A stretch of DNA of 64,000 bases from Thalassobacillus pellis (GTDB taxonomy: Bacteria; Bacillota; Bacilli; Bacillales; Halobacillaceae), in NCBI RefSeq assembly GCF_016908295.1, contig NZ_JAFBDO010000003.1, forward strand, positions 124,001-188,000, given 5' to 3'. Under the pieces are notes generated by a model. It was given only the letters and a program-made list of their open reading frames with translations, did no database searches and was not told the origin of the DNA. Position numbers and translations under genes: made by a program. Each line of letters starts with the position of its first letter. The stretch's first letter is position 1. Of the stretch, positions 43,542-55,802 are shown one piece after another.

Positions 43542-44655
43542 ACTTTCACCAGGCCAGACAATCGGAATACTCGGGGGCGGACAGCTCGGAAGAATGATGG
43601 CAGTCGCCGCCAAGCACATGGGCTTTCGCATTGCAGTACTTGATCCAAAAGAAGATTGTCCGACAGCTCAAGTAGCAGATCATCACGTCCAGGCAGCATA
43701 TAACGATCTTGAAGCTGCAAAGCAGCTGAGCGGGCTCAGTGACGTTGTCACCTATGAGTTTGAAAATGTCGACCTTGAGGTTGCGAATTTGCTTGAGAAA
43801 GAGGGGAAGCTGCCCCAGGGGTCCTATCCATTGAAGGTCACACAGAACCGGGAACTGGAGAAACGGGTATCTGTAGATGCCGGGCTGAACGTTCCGGAAT
43901 ACCGTATTATTCAAACAGTTGAACAGCTGAAGGATGCCGTACAGCAGATTGGCTTTCCCGCTATCGTTAAGACAATCACCGGCGGATACGATGGGAAAGG
44001 CCAGTTCAAACTAGAAAAAGAAGAGGACTTACAGGAAGCAGTGTCCTTTATTGCTCCTGACTCCACTTATATAATCGAGCAATTCATCGCTTTTGACCGC
44101 GAAATTTCAGTCGTATTCACACGCAGTCAGCTGGGAGAAATCAACTACTTTCCGATTGCGGAAAACAAGCATAAACAGCAGATTCTCCATCAGACACAGA
44201 TACCTGCCGCAATCACCGAGCAAATAGCTGATAAAGCGAAAGAAACGGCAAGAAAGCTTGCGGAAGAACTGGATGTTGTCGGGACGTTCACCGTCGAATT
44301 GTTTGTCAATGAAGACAACGTCTATGTCAATGAGATGGCACCGCGGCCGCATAATTCCGGCCACTATACCATTGAAGCGTGCAATGTATCCCAGTTTGAA
44401 CAGCACGTCCGTGCTATTTGCGGCCTTCCATTACTGACAGTCCAGGCATTTCCGGCAGCTGTCATGGTCAATATTCTTGGTGAAGACCGGGAAGAACTGT
44501 TCCGGAGGTTGACGGATTTGCCTGAGTTCCATCTCCATGACTACGGGAAGGAAGAAGCGCGTCCGAAGCGGAAGATGGGGCACGTGACCCTGATCGGTAA
44601 TACATTGGATGAACTTTTACATCGGATAGAAGAAAATAAACTCGCCACATGGTAA
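43531..44655 (+). CDS. purK: N5-carboxyaminoimidazole ribonucleotide synthase
   Basis: PurK (374 aa) carboxylates AIR with bicarbonate and ATP to N5-CAIR. It is an ATP-grasp protein: [12 protein letters not shown] at the N-terminus, [17 protein letters not shown] (about 146-162), and [16 protein letters not shown] (about 268-283). The ATG at 43531 lies within the end of purE, preceded by GAGGAGCGAG. Confidence 0.97.
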   Translation: MTVKLSPGQTIGILGGGQLGRMMAVAAKHMGFRIAVLDPKEDCPTAQVADHHVQAAYNDLEAAKQLSGLSDVVTYEFENVDLEVANLLEKEGKLPQGSYPLKVTQNRELEKRVSVDAGLNVPEYRIIQTVEQLKDAVQQIGFPAIVKTITGGYDGKGQFKLEKEEDLQEAVSFIAPDSTYIIEQFIAFDREISVVFTRSQLGEINYFPIAENKHKQQILHQTQIPAAITEQIADKAKETARKLAEELDVVGTFTVELFVNEDNVYVNEMAPRPHNSGHYTIEACNVSQFEQHVRAICGLPLLTVQAFPAAVMVNILGEDREELFRRLTDLPEFHLHDYGKEEARPKRKMGHVTLIGNTLDELLHRIEENKLATW

Positions 44656-44688
44656 AGTGTTGGGTGGGACAGTATTAGGAGGAATCAC

Positions 44689-45981
44689 ATGATTGATCGT
44701 TATACGCGTCCAGAAATGGGAGCCATCTGGACGGAAGAAAACAAATTCAAAGCCTGGCTTGAAGTTGAACTGCTCGCCTGTGAGGCTTGGAGTGAGCTCG
44801 GTATTATTCCAAAAGAAGACGTCGAGAAGCTCCGTCAGCATGCTTCATTCGATATCGAGCGCATCTATGAAATCGAGAGAGAAACCCGACACGATGTGGT
44901 TGCCTTTACACGGGCAGTATCTGAAACGGTTGGGGAAGAAAGGAAGTGGGTCCATTACGGTCTGACATCCACTGATGTGGTCGACACAGCCCTTTCCTAT
45001 TTGCTCAAACAGGCGAATGTAATCATCAGGAAGGACTTGGAGAATTTCATCGAGATCCTTGCCGAAAAAGCACGGGAGCATAAGCATACCGTCATGATGG
45101 GTCGTACTCACGGGGTCCATGCCGAGCCGACAACTTTCGGATTGAAGCTGGCTCTCTGGTATGAAGAGATGAAGCGTAACATGGAGCGGCTTGACCTGGC
45201 GATCGACCAGATTGAGGTGGGTAAACTCTCAGGCGCAGTCGGAACCTATGCAAACATCGACCCCTATGTGGAGGAACATGTCTGCCGGGAACTCGGCTTG
45301 AAGCCCGCACCGGTATCCACCCAGACATTACAGCGTGACCGTCATGCCCATTACGTATCGACACTTGCATTGATTGCGACTTCGATTGAAAAAATAGCAG
45401 TTGAAATCCGCGGTCTTCAGAAAACCGAAACACGTGAAGTGGAGGAATTTTTCGCCAAAGGACAGAAAGGTTCATCTGCGATGCCGCATAAACGGAATCC
45501 GATTGGGTCTGAAAACATGACCGGCATGGCGAGAGTACTGCGCGGCGAAATGATGACAGCCTTCGAAAATGTTGCCCTCTGGCACGAACGGGATATCTCT
45601 CATTCATCTGCTGAACGGGTTATCCTGCCGGATGCAACTATCGCCATCAACTATATGCTTAATCGCTTCGGGAATATCGTGAAGAATTTGACCGTCTTCC
45701 CAGAGCAGATGCAGGCGAATATGGAAAAAACATTCGGGTTGATTTTCTCCCAACGCGTCTTGCTGACATTAATCGATGAAGGCATGGTCCGCGAAGAAGC
45801 ATATGACCTTGTCCAGCCGAAGGCGATGGAAGCGTGGGAAAAAGCAATCCCATTCCGTGAATTGATTGAATCAGATGAAAAAATTACATCAACACTGTCC
45901 CCTGAACAAATCGAACAATGCTTTGATTATAACCACCATTTGAAAAACGTCGATCGTATTTTCGAACGGATCGGTTTGTAA
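44689..45981 (+). CDS. purB: Adenylosuccinate lyase
   Basis: PurB (430 aa) releases fumarate from SAICAR and from adenylosuccinate. Fumarase/aspartase-superfamily signature: [15 protein letters not shown] (about 262-276). [18 protein letters not shown] and [15 protein letters not shown] hold the other active-site segments. The ATG at 44689 has TTAGGAGGAAT upstream. A 66-bp spacer to purC contains a short ORF with a very strong ribosome binding site. Confidence 0.97.
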   Translation: MIDRYTRPEMGAIWTEENKFKAWLEVELLACEAWSELGIIPKEDVEKLRQHASFDIERIYEIERETRHDVVAFTRAVSETVGEERKWVHYGLTSTDVVDTALSYLLKQANVIIRKDLENFIEILAEKAREHKHTVMMGRTHGVHAEPTTFGLKLALWYEEMKRNMERLDLAIDQIEVGKLSGAVGTYANIDPYVEEHVCRELGLKPAPVSTQTLQRDRHAHYVSTLALIATSIEKIAVEIRGLQKTETREVEEFFAKGQKGSSAMPHKRNPIGSENMTGMARVLRGEMMTAFENVALWHERDISHSSAERVILPDATIAINYMLNRFGNIVKNLTVFPEQMQANMEKTFGLIFSQRVLLTLIDEGMVREEAYDLVQPKAMEAWEKAIPFRELIESDEKITSTLSPEQIEQCFDYNHHLKNVDRIFERIGL

Positions 45982-46003
45982 TCCATCAGGAGGGGAGGAG
46001 CAC

Positions 46004-46051
46004 ATGGTGTTCCTTCCTTTACTTTTACCAAATGAGGTGTTGCAGCGATGA
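46004..46051 (+). CDS. Possible 15-codon leader ORF before purC
   Basis: ATG 46004 opens 15 codons (MVFLPLLLPNEVLQR) ending in a TGA that overlaps the purC start (ATGA). It follows AGGAGGGGAGGAG, a stronger ribosome binding site than purC's own GAGGTG. Translation coupling to purC is plausible; a functional peptide is not shown. Confidence 0.35.
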   Translation: MVFLPLLLPNEVLQR

Positions 46052-46770
46052 AAGGCTCCTTACTTTACGAAGGAAAAGCAAAAAAGGTTTATCATGTAAC
46101 GGATAACGATAATCAATTGGTTCTTTCTTATAAGAATGATGCCACTGCATTCAACGGAAAGAAAAAAGACAGTTTTGAAGGAAAAGGGCGTCTCAACAAC
46201 CTGATTACTTCCCGGGTATTTGAATACCTGAACCAACAACATATTCCCTCCCATTTTATTGAAGCTTTGAACGAAACAGAGCAGCTCGTCCAAAAAACGA
46301 CAATCATCCCACTGGAGGTTGTTGTCAGGAATGTGGCTGCCGGCAGCTTGACAAGAAGGCTGGCTATTCAGGAGAAAACGAAGCTTCAGCCACCAATCAT
46401 TGAGCTCTTTTATAAAAAGGATGAGCTGGATGACCCCCTCATTAATGACGACCATGCCAAATTGCTGGCCGGCGTTACCGAGCATGAACTTGACCAGATT
46501 AAAATTGAGGCACTGAAAATCAATGAAGTGCTGAAAGGCTTATTTTTGCAGGCAGGACTGACATTGGTAGATTTTAAGTTAGAGTTTGGCCGCTTTGATG
46601 ATAACACCATCGTACTGGCTGACGAGATTTCCCCTGATACGTGCCGTCTTTGGGATGTTGAGACAGGCGAAAAAATGGATAAAGATGTATTCCGCGAAAG
46701 CATCGGCAACTTGATTGAAGTCTATGAAACTATTTTACAGCGACTGGAGGAGAAACTATGCACAAAGTAA
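46048..46770 (+). CDS. purC: Phosphoribosylaminoimidazole-succinocarboxamide synthase
   Basis: PurC (240 aa) joins CAIR and aspartate to SAICAR with ATP. Motifs: LLYEGKAKKVY (start), SYKNDATAFNGKKK, VVRNVAAGSLTRR (about 91-103), LVDFKLEFGR (about 172-181) and LADEISPDTCRLWD (about 190-203). The stop lies inside purS (13-bp overlap). Confidence 0.97.
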   Translation: MKGSLLYEGKAKKVYHVTDNDNQLVLSYKNDATAFNGKKKDSFEGKGRLNNLITSRVFEYLNQQHIPSHFIEALNETEQLVQKTTIIPLEVVVRNVAAGSLTRRLAIQEKTKLQPPIIELFYKKDELDDPLINDDHAKLLAGVTEHELDQIKIEALKINEVLKGLFLQAGLTLVDFKLEFGRFDDNTIVLADEISPDTCRLWDVETGEKMDKDVFRESIGNLIEVYETILQRLEEKLCTK

Positions 46771-47006
46771 AGATCTACATCACATTAAAAGAAGGCGTCC
46801 TTGACCCACAGGGAAAGGCAGTGCAGCATTCCTTGAATACCCTTGATTTTGGCAACGTTAATGAAGTGAGAGTCGGTAAATATATGGAAGTCATGATGGA
46901 AGACTCTGAGAAAATCGAAAAGCAGGTAGAGGAGATGTGCGACAAACTGCTTGCCAATCCGGTCATCGAAGACTATTCCTACCAGATCGAGGAGGTCATC
47001 GCGTGA
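46758..47006 (+). CDS. purS: FGAM synthase subunit PurS
   Basis: PurS (82 aa) is the small structural subunit of the PurLQS formylglycinamidine synthase. Family stretches: [17 protein letters not shown] and [13 protein letters not shown]-like, then [12 protein letters not shown] 46758 follows CTGGAGGAG. It overlaps purC and purQ. Confidence 0.96.
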   Translation: MHKVKIYITLKEGVLDPQGKAVQHSLNTLDFGNVNEVRVGKYMEVMMEDSEKIEKQVEEMCDKLLANPVIEDYSYQIEEVIA

Positions 47007-47686
47007 AATTCGCCGTCGTTGTTTTTCCTGGGTCAAATTGTGACCGTGACATGTATCATGCTGTAAAAGATGGACTGAATGAGGAAGTGGACATGGTTTG
47101 GTATCAGGAAGCTGATCTTTCCCAATATGATGCGATCCTGCTGCCAGGAGGTTTCTCTTATGGAGATTACCTCCGTTCCGGAGCGATTGCTTCCACCTCT
47201 GATATCGTCGCTCAAATTAAGGAAGCAGCAGAAGCCGGGAAGCCGATCTTAGGAGTTTGCAACGGGTTTCAAATTTTGCTTGAAACAGGGCTACTGCCAG
47301 GAGCCATGCTGCCGAACCGTGACTTGAAGTTCATCTGCCATCACGAAGAACTGCAAGTGGAGAACAATGAAACGATGTTTACTTCCAAATACCAGGAGGG
47401 TGAAAAGATACAAATCCCGATCGCCCATGGGGATGGAAACTATTATTGTGACAAATCGATCCTTGGAGAGCTGAAACAAAACGACCAGATTGTGTTCACG
47501 TATACAAATAACCCAAATGGATCGACCGGAGATATCGCAGGCATTGTAAACGAACAGGGGAATGTCCTTGGGATGATGCCGCACCCGGAACGGGCTGTTG
47601 AAAGCTTGCTGGGAAATGAAGACGGCCTCCGCTTGTTCCAATCGATCCTGACGTATTGGAGGAATAACCATGCCATCCATGCTTGA
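47003..47686 (+). CDS. purQ: FGAM synthase glutaminase subunit PurQ
   Basis: PurQ (227 aa) supplies ammonia from glutamine to PurL. Class-I glutaminase features: [14 protein letters not shown] start, [17 protein letters not shown], nucleophile Cys in [11 protein letters not shown] (about 86), and the closing MMPHPERA (about 195-202). The GTG at 47003 overlaps the purS stop, with GAGGAGG before it. The longer frame from 46937 runs back inside purS and is rejected. Confidence 0.96.
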   Translation: MKFAVVVFPGSNCDRDMYHAVKDGLNEEVDMVWYQEADLSQYDAILLPGGFSYGDYLRSGAIASTSDIVAQIKEAAEAGKPILGVCNGFQILLETGLLPGAMLPNRDLKFICHHEELQVENNETMFTSKYQEGEKIQIPIAHGDGNYYCDKSILGELKQNDQIVFTYTNNPNGSTGDIAGIVNEQGNVLGMMPHPERAVESLLGNEDGLRLFQSILTYWRNNHAIHA

Positions 47687-49895
47687 AATCAGCCCTGAAC
47701 AAATCGAAGATAAGCGTCTCTATGCCGAAATGGGCTTAAACGATGCGGAATACAAACAAATCACCGACCTGCTTGGAAGACGTCCAAATCATACGGAAGT
47801 CGGTTTGTTTTCCGTGATGTGGTCCGAGCATTGCAGTTATAAAAATTCCAAACCCCTTTTGAGGAAATTCCCGACTGAGGCCCCCCATGTTTTGCAAGGT
47901 CCCGGAGAAGGAGCGGGAGTCGTCGACATCGGCGATGGCCAGGCAGTCGTCTTCAAAATCGAAAGTCACAATCACCCGTCTGCTGTGGAGCCCTATCAGG
48001 GTGCAGCAACAGGTGTCGGAGGAATTATCCGTGACGTCTTTTCAATGGGAGCGCGTCCAATCGCCCTTCTTAACTCCCTTCGTTTCGGTTCACTGAAGCA
48101 TCCTCGGATCAAGTATTTATTCGAAGAAGTCGTCCGAGGTATCGCCGGATACGGGAACTGTGTCGGTGTTCCGACTGTTGGAGGCGAAGTGCAGTTCGAC
48201 GATTCCTATGAAGCCAATCCGCTCGTCAATGCCATGTGTGTAGGCTTGATTAAGCATGAAGAACTGCAAAAGGGGATTGCGGCAGGAGTCGGCAACACAG
48301 TCATGTATGTCGGAGCAAAAACAGGCCGTGACGGCATCCATGGGGCGACGTTCGCTTCCGAAGAATTAAGCGAAGAAGCAGAAAGCAAGCGGCCATCCGT
48401 CCAGGTTGGTGATCCATTTATGGAAAAATTACTGATCGAGGCTTGCCTGGAAGTCATCCATCATGATGCCCTTGTCGGCATTCAGGATATGGGAGCTGCC
48501 GGGCTCACGTCTTCTGCCAGTGAAATGGCGAGCAAGGCGGGGACAGGAATGGTTATGGATCTTGATCATATACCTCAGCGCGAAAAAGACATGACAGCGT
48601 ACGAAATGATGCTGTCAGAATCTCAGGAGCGGATGTTGTTAGTCATTGAACAAGGCAGAGAGAAAGAAATTCAGGCGATTTTTGAGAAATATGACCTTGA
48701 AGCTGTAGCGGTGGGCGAAGTAATCGAAGAGAAACGGTTCCGTTTGCTGCATCATGGAGAAGTCGTTGCTGACGTTCCGGTCGATGCCCTGGCAGAAGAC
48801 GCACCTGTCTATCATCAGCCATCTGAGGTTCCAGCTTATTATAGGGAATTTCAGGCGATGGAAGATTACAAGCCTGCAGTAGAAAATTATAAAGAAACGT
48901 TAATTCAGTTGTTAAAACAGCCGACAATTGCCAGTAAAGAATGGGTCTACGATCAATATGACACGATGGTCCAGACAAACACTGTAGTGACTCCAGGCTC
49001 TGACGCAGCGGTGCTTCGTGTACGTGGAACGGATAAAGCACTTGCGATGACGACTGACTGTAACTCCCGCTACATTTATCTCGACCCGGAAACGGGCGGT
49101 AAAATTGCTGTCGCTGAAGCCGCACGTAATATCGTCTGTTCCGGTGGCAGACCGCTGGGATTGACAGATGGACTTAATTTCGGTTCACCAGAAAACCCGG
49201 AAATATTCTGGCAGATGGAAAAGAGTGTCGATGGGATGAGCAGTGCCTGTCAATCACTTGGTACACCAGTAATCAGTGGAAATGTTTCTTTATATAACGA
49301 ATCTTACGGAAAAGCCATCTACCCTACTCCAATCGTCGGTATGGTCGGACTTATCGAACAAACGGAGCATATCACCCGGTCAGATTTCAAACAGGCTGGC
49401 GATTTGATTTATATGATTGGTAAGACAGAAACAGAATTTGGCGGCAGTGAGCTTCAAGGCATGATCGAAGGCCGTCATTTCGGAAAAGCTCCACATCTTG
49501 ACTTGAATGTGGAAAAAGAAAGACAGGAAGTACTGCTTGCAGCAATCCAGGCAGGTATGGTGCAGTCTGCCCATGACATTTCAGAAGGCGGGCTTGCTGT
49601 TGCTCTCGCAGAAAGTTTATTTTCGAATGGATTAGGCTGTAAGGTCGAGCTTTCTGGAGACAAGACAGCTGCCTTGTTTTCCGAAACACAATCTCGATTC
49701 ATCGTCACTGTAGCTCCAGACCACCAGGAACAGTTTGAACAAATGATGACCGAGGCTTCTTTCATCGGTACCGTCACGGATGACGGCCGATATTCTGTAC
49801 TTGTTGACGAAAAAAACGTCATTAATGCGGATACACAAGAATTGAAGGAAGCCTGGAAAGGAGCAATTCCATGCTTGGTGAAATCAAAGGCCTAA
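47670..49895 (+). CDS. purL: FGAM synthase large subunit PurL
   Basis: PurL (741 aa, small-type) converts FGAR to FGAM with ATP, working with PurS and PurQ. Visible are [15 protein letters not shown] (about 50-64), [20 protein letters not shown] (about 93-112) and the second-half [15 protein letters not shown] (about 634-648). It starts at ATG 47670 after TTGGAGGAAT, overlapping purQ by 17 bp and purF by 25 bp. Confidence 0.97.
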   Translation: MPSMLEISPEQIEDKRLYAEMGLNDAEYKQITDLLGRRPNHTEVGLFSVMWSEHCSYKNSKPLLRKFPTEAPHVLQGPGEGAGVVDIGDGQAVVFKIESHNHPSAVEPYQGAATGVGGIIRDVFSMGARPIALLNSLRFGSLKHPRIKYLFEEVVRGIAGYGNCVGVPTVGGEVQFDDSYEANPLVNAMCVGLIKHEELQKGIAAGVGNTVMYVGAKTGRDGIHGATFASEELSEEAESKRPSVQVGDPFMEKLLIEACLEVIHHDALVGIQDMGAAGLTSSASEMASKAGTGMVMDLDHIPQREKDMTAYEMMLSESQERMLLVIEQGREKEIQAIFEKYDLEAVAVGEVIEEKRFRLLHHGEVVADVPVDALAEDAPVYHQPSEVPAYYREFQAMEDYKPAVENYKETLIQLLKQPTIASKEWVYDQYDTMVQTNTVVTPGSDAAVLRVRGTDKALAMTTDCNSRYIYLDPETGGKIAVAEAARNIVCSGGRPLGLTDGLNFGSPENPEIFWQMEKSVDGMSSACQSLGTPVISGNVSLYNESYGKAIYPTPIVGMVGLIEQTEHITRSDFKQAGDLIYMIGKTETEFGGSELQGMIEGRHFGKAPHLDLNVEKERQEVLLAAIQAGMVQSAHDISEGGLAVALAESLFSNGLGCKVELSGDKTAALFSETQSRFIVTVAPDHQEQFEQMMTEASFIGTVTDDGRYSVLVDEKNVINADTQELKEAWKGAIPCLVKSKA

Positions 49896-51283
49896 ATGAA
49901 GAATGCGGCATCTTTGGCGTGTGGGGACATGAAGAAGCAGCACAGATCACGTATTATGGTCTCCACGCTTTACAGCATCGCGGCCAGGAAGGCGCAGGCA
50001 TCGTCGTCAGTGACGGAGAAGAATTGAAGCTTGCGAAGGGACTCGGTCTTGTGAACGATGTCTTCCGTCAGGACCAGCTCGCTGATATGGAAGGGCATGC
50101 GGCTATTGGCCATGTACGGTATGCGACCCAGGGAGGAGGCGGCTATGAAAACGTCCAGCCGCTTCTGTTCCGTTCCCAGAAAAGCAGCATGGCTGTTACG
50201 CATAACGGCAACCTCGTCAATGCTCAGGCATTAAAATACCAGCTGGAGGCGCAGGGAAGCATCCTGCAGACGACCTCCGATACGGAAGTGCTCGCCCATT
50301 TAATTAAACGAAGCGGCCATCTGGATATGGAACAAGCATTGACCCAGGCCCTTTCTATGATCAAAGGTGCCTATGCATTTACGATCATGACAGAGCGTCA
50401 GCTGTTTGTCGCCCTTGATCCAAGGGGCCTGCGTCCGATATCGATCGGACGCCTCGGTGATGCGTATGTAGTAGCATCAGAAACATGCGCTTTTGACGTT
50501 ATTGGAGCCACCTATGAGCGGGATGTGCAGCCAGGAGAATTATTGATTATTGATGATAACGGCATCCAGTCGCACCGGTTCTCGGCGCAGATTCAACGTA
50601 CGCTCTGCTCCATGGAGCATGTTTATTTCTCCCGTCCGGACAGTGACTTAGACGGTATCAATGTCCATTCTTCGCGAAAACGGATGGGGAAAGCTCTGGC
50701 TAATGAGGCACCGGTTGAAGCAGACGTCGTTACCGGTGTGCCTGATTCAAGCATATCAGCTGCGATTGGATATGCCGAAGAAGCAGGTATCCCGTACGAG
50801 CTTGGCATGATTAAGAACCGGTATGTCGGGCGGACGTTCATCCAGCCATCTCAGGAACTTCGCGAACAAGGTGTCAAGATGAAACTGTCCCCTGTACGCG
50901 GTATCGTAAACGGAAAACGCGTCGTTATGGTTGATGATTCGATTGTCAGGGGAACGACAAGCCGCCGGATCGTGAAGATGCTGAAGGAAGCGGGAGCAAC
51001 GGAAGTCCATGTCCGGATCGCATCCCCACCGATCAAGAACCCGTGTTACTACGGTATTGATACATCGACGGAAGGGGAATTGATCGCTGCCAACCACGGT
51101 CTTGAGGAAATGAAGGAAATCATCGGTGCGGACAGTCTCGCCTTTTTATCTGTGGAAGGACTGGAAGATGCGATTTACCAGGGAAATCAATCCATGGAAC
51201 ACGGACCATGTGCAGCATGTTTTACAGGAAACTACCCGACAGAAATCTACCCGAATACGGTACATCCTTATGAAAAAGCATAA
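49871..51283 (+). CDS. purF: Amidophosphoribosyltransferase
   Basis: PurF (470 aa) commits PRPP to purine synthesis. A propeptide of 11 residues ([11 protein letters not shown]) precedes the catalytic cysteine C12, as in the Bacillus enzyme. Cysteines for the oxygen-sensitive [4Fe-4S] cluster are present (LCSMEHV, NPCYYG, CAACF). The PRPP site is [14 protein letters not shown] (about 353-366). Start ATG 49871 with GGAAAGGAGC, inside the end of purL. Confidence 0.97.
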   Translation: MLGEIKGLNEECGIFGVWGHEEAAQITYYGLHALQHRGQEGAGIVVSDGEELKLAKGLGLVNDVFRQDQLADMEGHAAIGHVRYATQGGGGYENVQPLLFRSQKSSMAVTHNGNLVNAQALKYQLEAQGSILQTTSDTEVLAHLIKRSGHLDMEQALTQALSMIKGAYAFTIMTERQLFVALDPRGLRPISIGRLGDAYVVASETCAFDVIGATYERDVQPGELLIIDDNGIQSHRFSAQIQRTLCSMEHVYFSRPDSDLDGINVHSSRKRMGKALANEAPVEADVVTGVPDSSISAAIGYAEEAGIPYELGMIKNRYVGRTFIQPSQELREQGVKMKLSPVRGIVNGKRVVMVDDSIVRGTTSRRIVKMLKEAGATEVHVRIASPPIKNPCYYGIDTSTEGELIAANHGLEEMKEIIGADSLAFLSVEGLEDAIYQGNQSMEHGPCAACFTGNYPTEIYPNTVHPYEKA

Positions 51284-51310
51284 TTTTGCAATGGAAATGA
51301 GGGAATGAAA

Positions 51311-52333
51311 ATGAGTGAAAGCTATAAACAGGCCGGAGTCGATGTCGAAGCAGGCTATCAGGCTGTCGAAAAAATGAAAAAACATGTCACACGTACGCTG
51401 CGTCCTGAAGTGATTGGCGGATTGGGTTCATTTGCCGGGCTGTTTGATATCAGCAAATTCGCTTATGACCATCCTGTATTAGTAACAGGGACGGACGGGG
51501 TCGGGACGAAGCTGATGCTCGCTTTTGAGATGGATCATCATGATACCATTGGCGTCGACGTTGTCGCTATGTGCGTCAATGATATTGTCGCTCAAGGAGC
51601 TGATCCTTTGTTCTTCCTCGATTACATTGCCTGTGGCAAAAACAATCCAGACCAGATTGAACAAATTGTCAAAGGCATTGCTGACGGCTGTGAGCAGTCC
51701 GGCTGCTCGCTGATTGGCGGTGAGACGGCAGAGATGCCGGGCATGTATGAGGAAGAGGAATATGATCTGGCTGGTTTTGTCGTGGGGATTGCGGATAAGA
51801 AGCAATTGATTACAGGAGAAGACATCCGTCCGGGGGATGCGGTTATCGGTTTGCCATCAAACGGTATTCACTCCAACGGTTTCTCCCTCGTCCGTAAAAT
51901 TTTAAAAGATCAGGGGCTTGATTTACAGGAAACTTATCCTGGGTTTGATCGCCCGCTCGGAAAGGTTTTGCTTGAGCCGACGAGAATTTATGCCAGTGAA
52001 ATACAGACTATCAAGCAAACAGCTGCTATCAAAGGTATCGCCCACATAACCGGCGGCGGTTTCCATGAAAACCTTCCACGGACACTTCCTGAAGGATTCG
52101 GAGTCGAAATAGACCGTTCCAGCTGGGATATGCCGGAAATTTTTCAATTCCTTAAACAAAAAAGTGCGCTGCCTGAGAAAGAAATGTTCGGAGTTTTCAA
52201 TATGGGAATCGGAATGGCAGTAATTGTTTCGGAAGCTGTCCGGGAGGAAGTCATGGCACAGCTGGAAGCGGCTGGTAAAAAGGCTTATCATATTGGTGTG
52301 GTCTCTAAAGAAGAAGGGATCCACTGGTCATGA
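51311..52333 (+). CDS. purM: Phosphoribosylformylglycinamidine cyclo-ligase
   Basis: PurM (340 aa) closes the imidazole ring to give AIR. Motifs: [18 protein letters not shown] (N-terminus), [12 protein letters not shown] (about 61-72), [13 protein letters not shown] (about 137-149) and [13 protein letters not shown] (about 240-252). ATG 51311 is preferred because the GAGGGA site lies directly before ATG 51305; either start differs by two residues. It overlaps purN by 4 bp. Confidence 0.96.
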   Translation: MSESYKQAGVDVEAGYQAVEKMKKHVTRTLRPEVIGGLGSFAGLFDISKFAYDHPVLVTGTDGVGTKLMLAFEMDHHDTIGVDVVAMCVNDIVAQGADPLFFLDYIACGKNNPDQIEQIVKGIADGCEQSGCSLIGGETAEMPGMYEEEEYDLAGFVVGIADKKQLITGEDIRPGDAVIGLPSNGIHSNGFSLVRKILKDQGLDLQETYPGFDRPLGKVLLEPTRIYASEIQTIKQTAAIKGIAHITGGGFHENLPRTLPEGFGVEIDRSSWDMPEIFQFLKQKSALPEKEMFGVFNMGIGMAVIVSEAVREEVMAQLEAAGKKAYHIGVVSKEEGIHWS

Positions 52334-52908
52334 AACGAATTGCCATTTTTGCATCAGGTACAGGCAGCAACTTCGACGCCATCATCCAGGCGGTTGATGA
52401 GGGGAAACTAGATTGTGAAATTGAACTGCTTGTCTGTGATCGCAGCAATGCCCCTGTCATTGAGAAAGCACAAGCGAAGAACATAGACACATTCATTTTC
52501 CGAGCAAAGAACTACTCGGATAAAGCAGCTTATGAACAGGAAATTTTAAATATTTGCCGGGAAAAGGAGATCGAATGGATTTTCCTTGCCGGCTATATGC
52601 GCCTGATCGGCCCCACACTACTGAAGCCTTTTGAGAGCCGGATTGTCAATATCCACCCTTCCCTTCTGCCTGCATTCCCAGGCAAGGATGCCATCGGCCA
52701 GGCTTTTGACAAACAGGTGAAAATAACCGGGGTGACGATTCATTTCGTTGATAACGGAATGGATACAGGCCCGATCATTGAACAAGAAGCCGTCCGCATC
52801 GAAGCAGCAGATACAAAAGCCACCCTGCAAAAAAAGATCCAGGCAATAGAACATCGTCTATACCCAAGTGTCATCCACTCGTTACTTGTTGAGGAGGAAG
52901 TGAAATGA
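52330..52908 (+). CDS. purN: Phosphoribosylglycinamide formyltransferase
   Basis: PurN (192 aa) formylates GAR with 10-formyl-tetrahydrofolate. Active-site segments: [14 protein letters not shown] at the start, [16 protein letters not shown] (about 107-122) and [17 protein letters not shown] (about 135-151). The ATG overlaps the purM stop, and its own stop overlaps purH. Confidence 0.97.
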   Translation: MKRIAIFASGTGSNFDAIIQAVDEGKLDCEIELLVCDRSNAPVIEKAQAKNIDTFIFRAKNYSDKAAYEQEILNICREKEIEWIFLAGYMRLIGPTLLKPFESRIVNIHPSLLPAFPGKDAIGQAFDKQVKITGVTIHFVDNGMDTGPIIEQEAVRIEAADTKATLQKKIQAIEHRLYPSVIHSLLVEEEVK

Positions 52909-54443
52909 ACGAAAAAAAGCGAGCATTATTAAGTGTGTCCAATAAAACCGGTCTTACTGATTTTGCAAAGGACCTGACAAGCCTTGGCTATGAACTTGTT
53001 TCCACTGGCGGTACAAAACGCGCGCTGGAAGAAGCGGGCCTGGATGTCTTATCGGTATCAGAAGTGACAAAATTCCCGGAAATCATGGATGGACGAGTGA
53101 AGACCCTTCATCCGGCAGTCCATAGTGCGTTACTTGCTAAACGTGATAACGACACCCATATGGATCAGCTGCGGAAGCTTGAACTGGATGCCATTGACAT
53201 GGTTGTTGTGAATTTATATCCATTTAAGGAAACGATAGCAAAACCGGATGTGACAGAAGAGGATGCCATCGAAAATATCGATATCGGCGGACCGACAATG
53301 CTCCGTGCAGCTGCTAAGAATTTCAAGGACGTAACCGTACTTGTCGATCCAGAAGATTACACAACGGTAACCGATGCATTGAAAAATGGGGAGCTCTCTA
53401 TGGAAGTAAGGAAGCGGCTTGCGGCCAAAGTCTATCGTCACACCGCGAACTATGACGCGATGATTGCGTCTTATTTCACAGAACTGACAGAAGATGACTA
53501 CCCTGAAACCTACACCGTTACATACGAAAAGGCACAGTCCCTTCGTTACGGTGAAAACCCGCACCAGACTGCCGCTTTCTATAAAGAAGCAAGCACAACA
53601 GGGGCAAGCCTTGCAAGCGCAGAGCAGCTTAATGGCAAGGAACTCTCCTACAACAATATTCAGGATGCAAACGCTGCTCTTGAAATTCTTCTCGAATTTT
53701 CAAAGCCGGCAGCAGTGGCTGTGAAACATATGAACCCTTGTGGTGTTGGTACCGGGGAATCGATAGAACAGGCGTACCAGAAAGCATATGAAGGTGACCC
53801 TGTCTCCATTTTCGGAGGAATAGTAGCTGTAAACAGGGAAGTGGACCTTACGACTGCAGAGAAAATGAAAGAGATTTTTCTGGAAATCATCATCGCCCCG
53901 AAATTCAGTGCCGATGCGTTAGAAGTCCTGAAGCAAAAGAAAAATCTCCGCCTGTTAGAAGTTGAACTGGAAAAACCAGTTCATCAGCCAAGAAAGCTGA
54001 CTTCTGTAAGCGGCGGGGTTCTTGTCCAGGATACCGACCAGGGCAGCTTAGATGATGTGGAGCTGAAAGTGGCAACGGAACGGAAACCAACAGAACAAGA
54101 ACTCGAAGACTTGAAATTGAGCTGGCAGGTTGTGAAACATGTAAAGTCCAATGCCATAGTTGTAGCGAAGGCGGATCAGACGCTTGGTGTCGGAGCTGGG
54201 CAGATGAACCGGGTCGGTGCCGCTAAAATCGCTTTGGAACAAGCCGGGGAAAAAGCACGCGGAGCTGTGATGGCTTCAGATGCATTTTTCCCGATGCCGG
54301 ATACAGTGGAGGCAGCTGCTGAAGCCGGAATCACTGCTATCATCCAGCCTGGCGGGTCCAAGCGTGATCAGGACTCCATAGATGCCTGCAACAAGCACGG
54401 CGTAGCGATGGTCTTCACCTCCATGCGCCATTTCAAACATTAA
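52905..54443 (+). CDS. purH: Bifunctional AICAR formyltransferase/IMP cyclohydrolase
   Basis: PurH (512 aa) performs the last two steps to IMP. The N-terminal cyclohydrolase is MGS-like ([39 protein letters not shown]). The C-terminal transformylase carries [14 protein letters not shown] (about 206-219), [10 protein letters not shown] (about 266-275) and [11 protein letters not shown] (about 459-469). ATG 52905 has GAGGAGGAAGTG upstream and overlaps purN. Confidence 0.97.
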   Translation: MNEKKRALLSVSNKTGLTDFAKDLTSLGYELVSTGGTKRALEEAGLDVLSVSEVTKFPEIMDGRVKTLHPAVHSALLAKRDNDTHMDQLRKLELDAIDMVVVNLYPFKETIAKPDVTEEDAIENIDIGGPTMLRAAAKNFKDVTVLVDPEDYTTVTDALKNGELSMEVRKRLAAKVYRHTANYDAMIASYFTELTEDDYPETYTVTYEKAQSLRYGENPHQTAAFYKEASTTGASLASAEQLNGKELSYNNIQDANAALEILLEFSKPAAVAVKHMNPCGVGTGESIEQAYQKAYEGDPVSIFGGIVAVNREVDLTTAEKMKEIFLEIIIAPKFSADALEVLKQKKNLRLLEVELEKPVHQPRKLTSVSGGVLVQDTDQGSLDDVELKVATERKPTEQELEDLKLSWQVVKHVKSNAIVVAKADQTLGVGAGQMNRVGAAKIALEQAGEKARGAVMASDAFFPMPDTVEAAAEAGITAIIQPGGSKRDQDSIDACNKHGVAMVFTSMRHFKH

Positions 54444-54460
54444 TAAAGGAGTGGATCAGT

Positions 54461-55720
54461 ATGAATGTGTTGGTCATCGGACGCGGCGGACGTGAGCACA
54501 GTATTATCCAAAAGCTCTGTCAGAGCCCGCAGGTGGAAAAAGTCTACGCAGCGCCAGGCAACGGCGGTATCGAGGAACAGGCGGAACGGATCGATATCAA
54601 AGAGACGGACAGCAGCCAGCTGATTCACTTTGCTAAGGAGAATCAGGTAGCATGGACAATCGTCGGTCCTGAAAATCCTCTGATCGACGGAATTGTAGAC
54701 GACTTTCAAGCTGCCGGCCTGAAGGTTTTTGGTCCTGTAAAACAGGCTGCCCTCATTGAAGGCAGCAAGCATTTTGCCAAATCCCTGATGGAAAAATACG
54801 AAATTCCTACAGCTGCATACGAAGTATTTACGGAAGCGGCTGACGCTAAAAAATACGTCCATGAAAAAGGCGCCCCAATCGTCATCAAGGCAGATGGTCT
54901 TGCTGCCGGAAAAGGCGTCGTCGTTGCAGAAACGGTAGCTGCTGCTGATCAGGCAATTGAAGATATGCTTATTCACGGCCAGTTCGGCAACGCAAGCAGG
55001 GAAATAGTCATTGAAGACTTTTTAGAAGGAGAAGAATTTTCCCTGATGGCTTTTGTGAACGGCAGTCAGGTTCATGCGATGATTCCTTCCCAGGATCATA
55101 AGCGTGCTTTTAATGGTGACGAGGGACCGAATACAGGTGGAATGGGCGCATATGCACCTGTACCATTCCTGTCTGAGGAGGAAGTCAATAAGGCGGTGAC
55201 GACCATTTTGGAACCTGCCGCGAAAGCAATGGTGGAGGAAGGATCCCCTTTTACAGGTATTTTGTATGCCGGGCTGATCCAGACATCAGAAGGAGCAAAA
55301 GTAATTGAATTCAATGCTCGCTTCGGAGATCCGGAAACACAGGTAGTACTGCCATTGTTGAAAAATGATCTTATCCAGGTTATCGCTGATGTTATGGAAG
55401 GCAATGATCCGCAATTGGAATGGCGTGACGGATATTGTGGCGGTGTGGTTGTCGCATCAAGCGGCTATCCTGGCTCGTACGATAAAGGTGCCATTCTTCC
55501 TGAGCTTACCAGCACCAATGATACGCAGGTTGTCCATGCCGGCACGAAACGTTCTGGTGGTGCTTACGTTTCTGATGGAGGGCGAGTACTGCTTGTAAGC
55601 GGTCGGGCGGAAGCGTTGGGTAAGGCACTGGACATGGTTTACTCCAAACTTGTTGCTTTCGAAAGGTATGACGGCTTTTTTTATCGTCATGATATCGGCA
55701 AAAGCGCCCTGCATAAATAA
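54461..55720 (+). CDS. purD: Phosphoribosylamine-glycine ligase
   Basis: PurD (419 aa) is an ATP-grasp ligase making GAR from phosphoribosylamine and glycine. Features: VLVIGRGGREHSI at the start, YAAPGNGGIEE, IKADGLAAGKGVVVAE (about 143-158), NTGGMGAYAP (about 225-234) and EFNARFGDPETQ (about 285-296). The last gene of the operon, it is followed by a strong terminator. Confidence 0.97.
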   Translation: MNVLVIGRGGREHSIIQKLCQSPQVEKVYAAPGNGGIEEQAERIDIKETDSSQLIHFAKENQVAWTIVGPENPLIDGIVDDFQAAGLKVFGPVKQAALIEGSKHFAKSLMEKYEIPTAAYEVFTEAADAKKYVHEKGAPIVIKADGLAAGKGVVVAETVAAADQAIEDMLIHGQFGNASREIVIEDFLEGEEFSLMAFVNGSQVHAMIPSQDHKRAFNGDEGPNTGGMGAYAPVPFLSEEEVNKAVTTILEPAAKAMVEEGSPFTGILYAGLIQTSEGAKVIEFNARFGDPETQVVLPLLKNDLIQVIADVMEGNDPQLEWRDGYCGGVVVASSGYPGSYDKGAILPELTSTNDTQVVHAGTKRSGGAYVSDGGRVLLVSGRAEALGKALDMVYSKLVAFERYDGFFYRHDIGKSALHK

Positions 55721-55735
55721 GCGAAATAAAAAAAC

Positions 55736-55795
55736 ACGTGGCCACCCCGTGAGAACCATATTCTGGTTCTCACGGGGTGGCCACGTTCTTCTTCT
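55736..55795 (+). terminator. Terminator of the pur operon
   Basis: A perfect 23-bp stem (55736-55758 with 55764-55786; tip GAGAACCA/TGGTTCTC, loop TATTC), followed by TCTTCTTCTTT. The symmetry may also stop the converging DUF2892 transcript. Confidence 0.92.
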
Positions 55796-55802
55796 TTATG
55801 TT

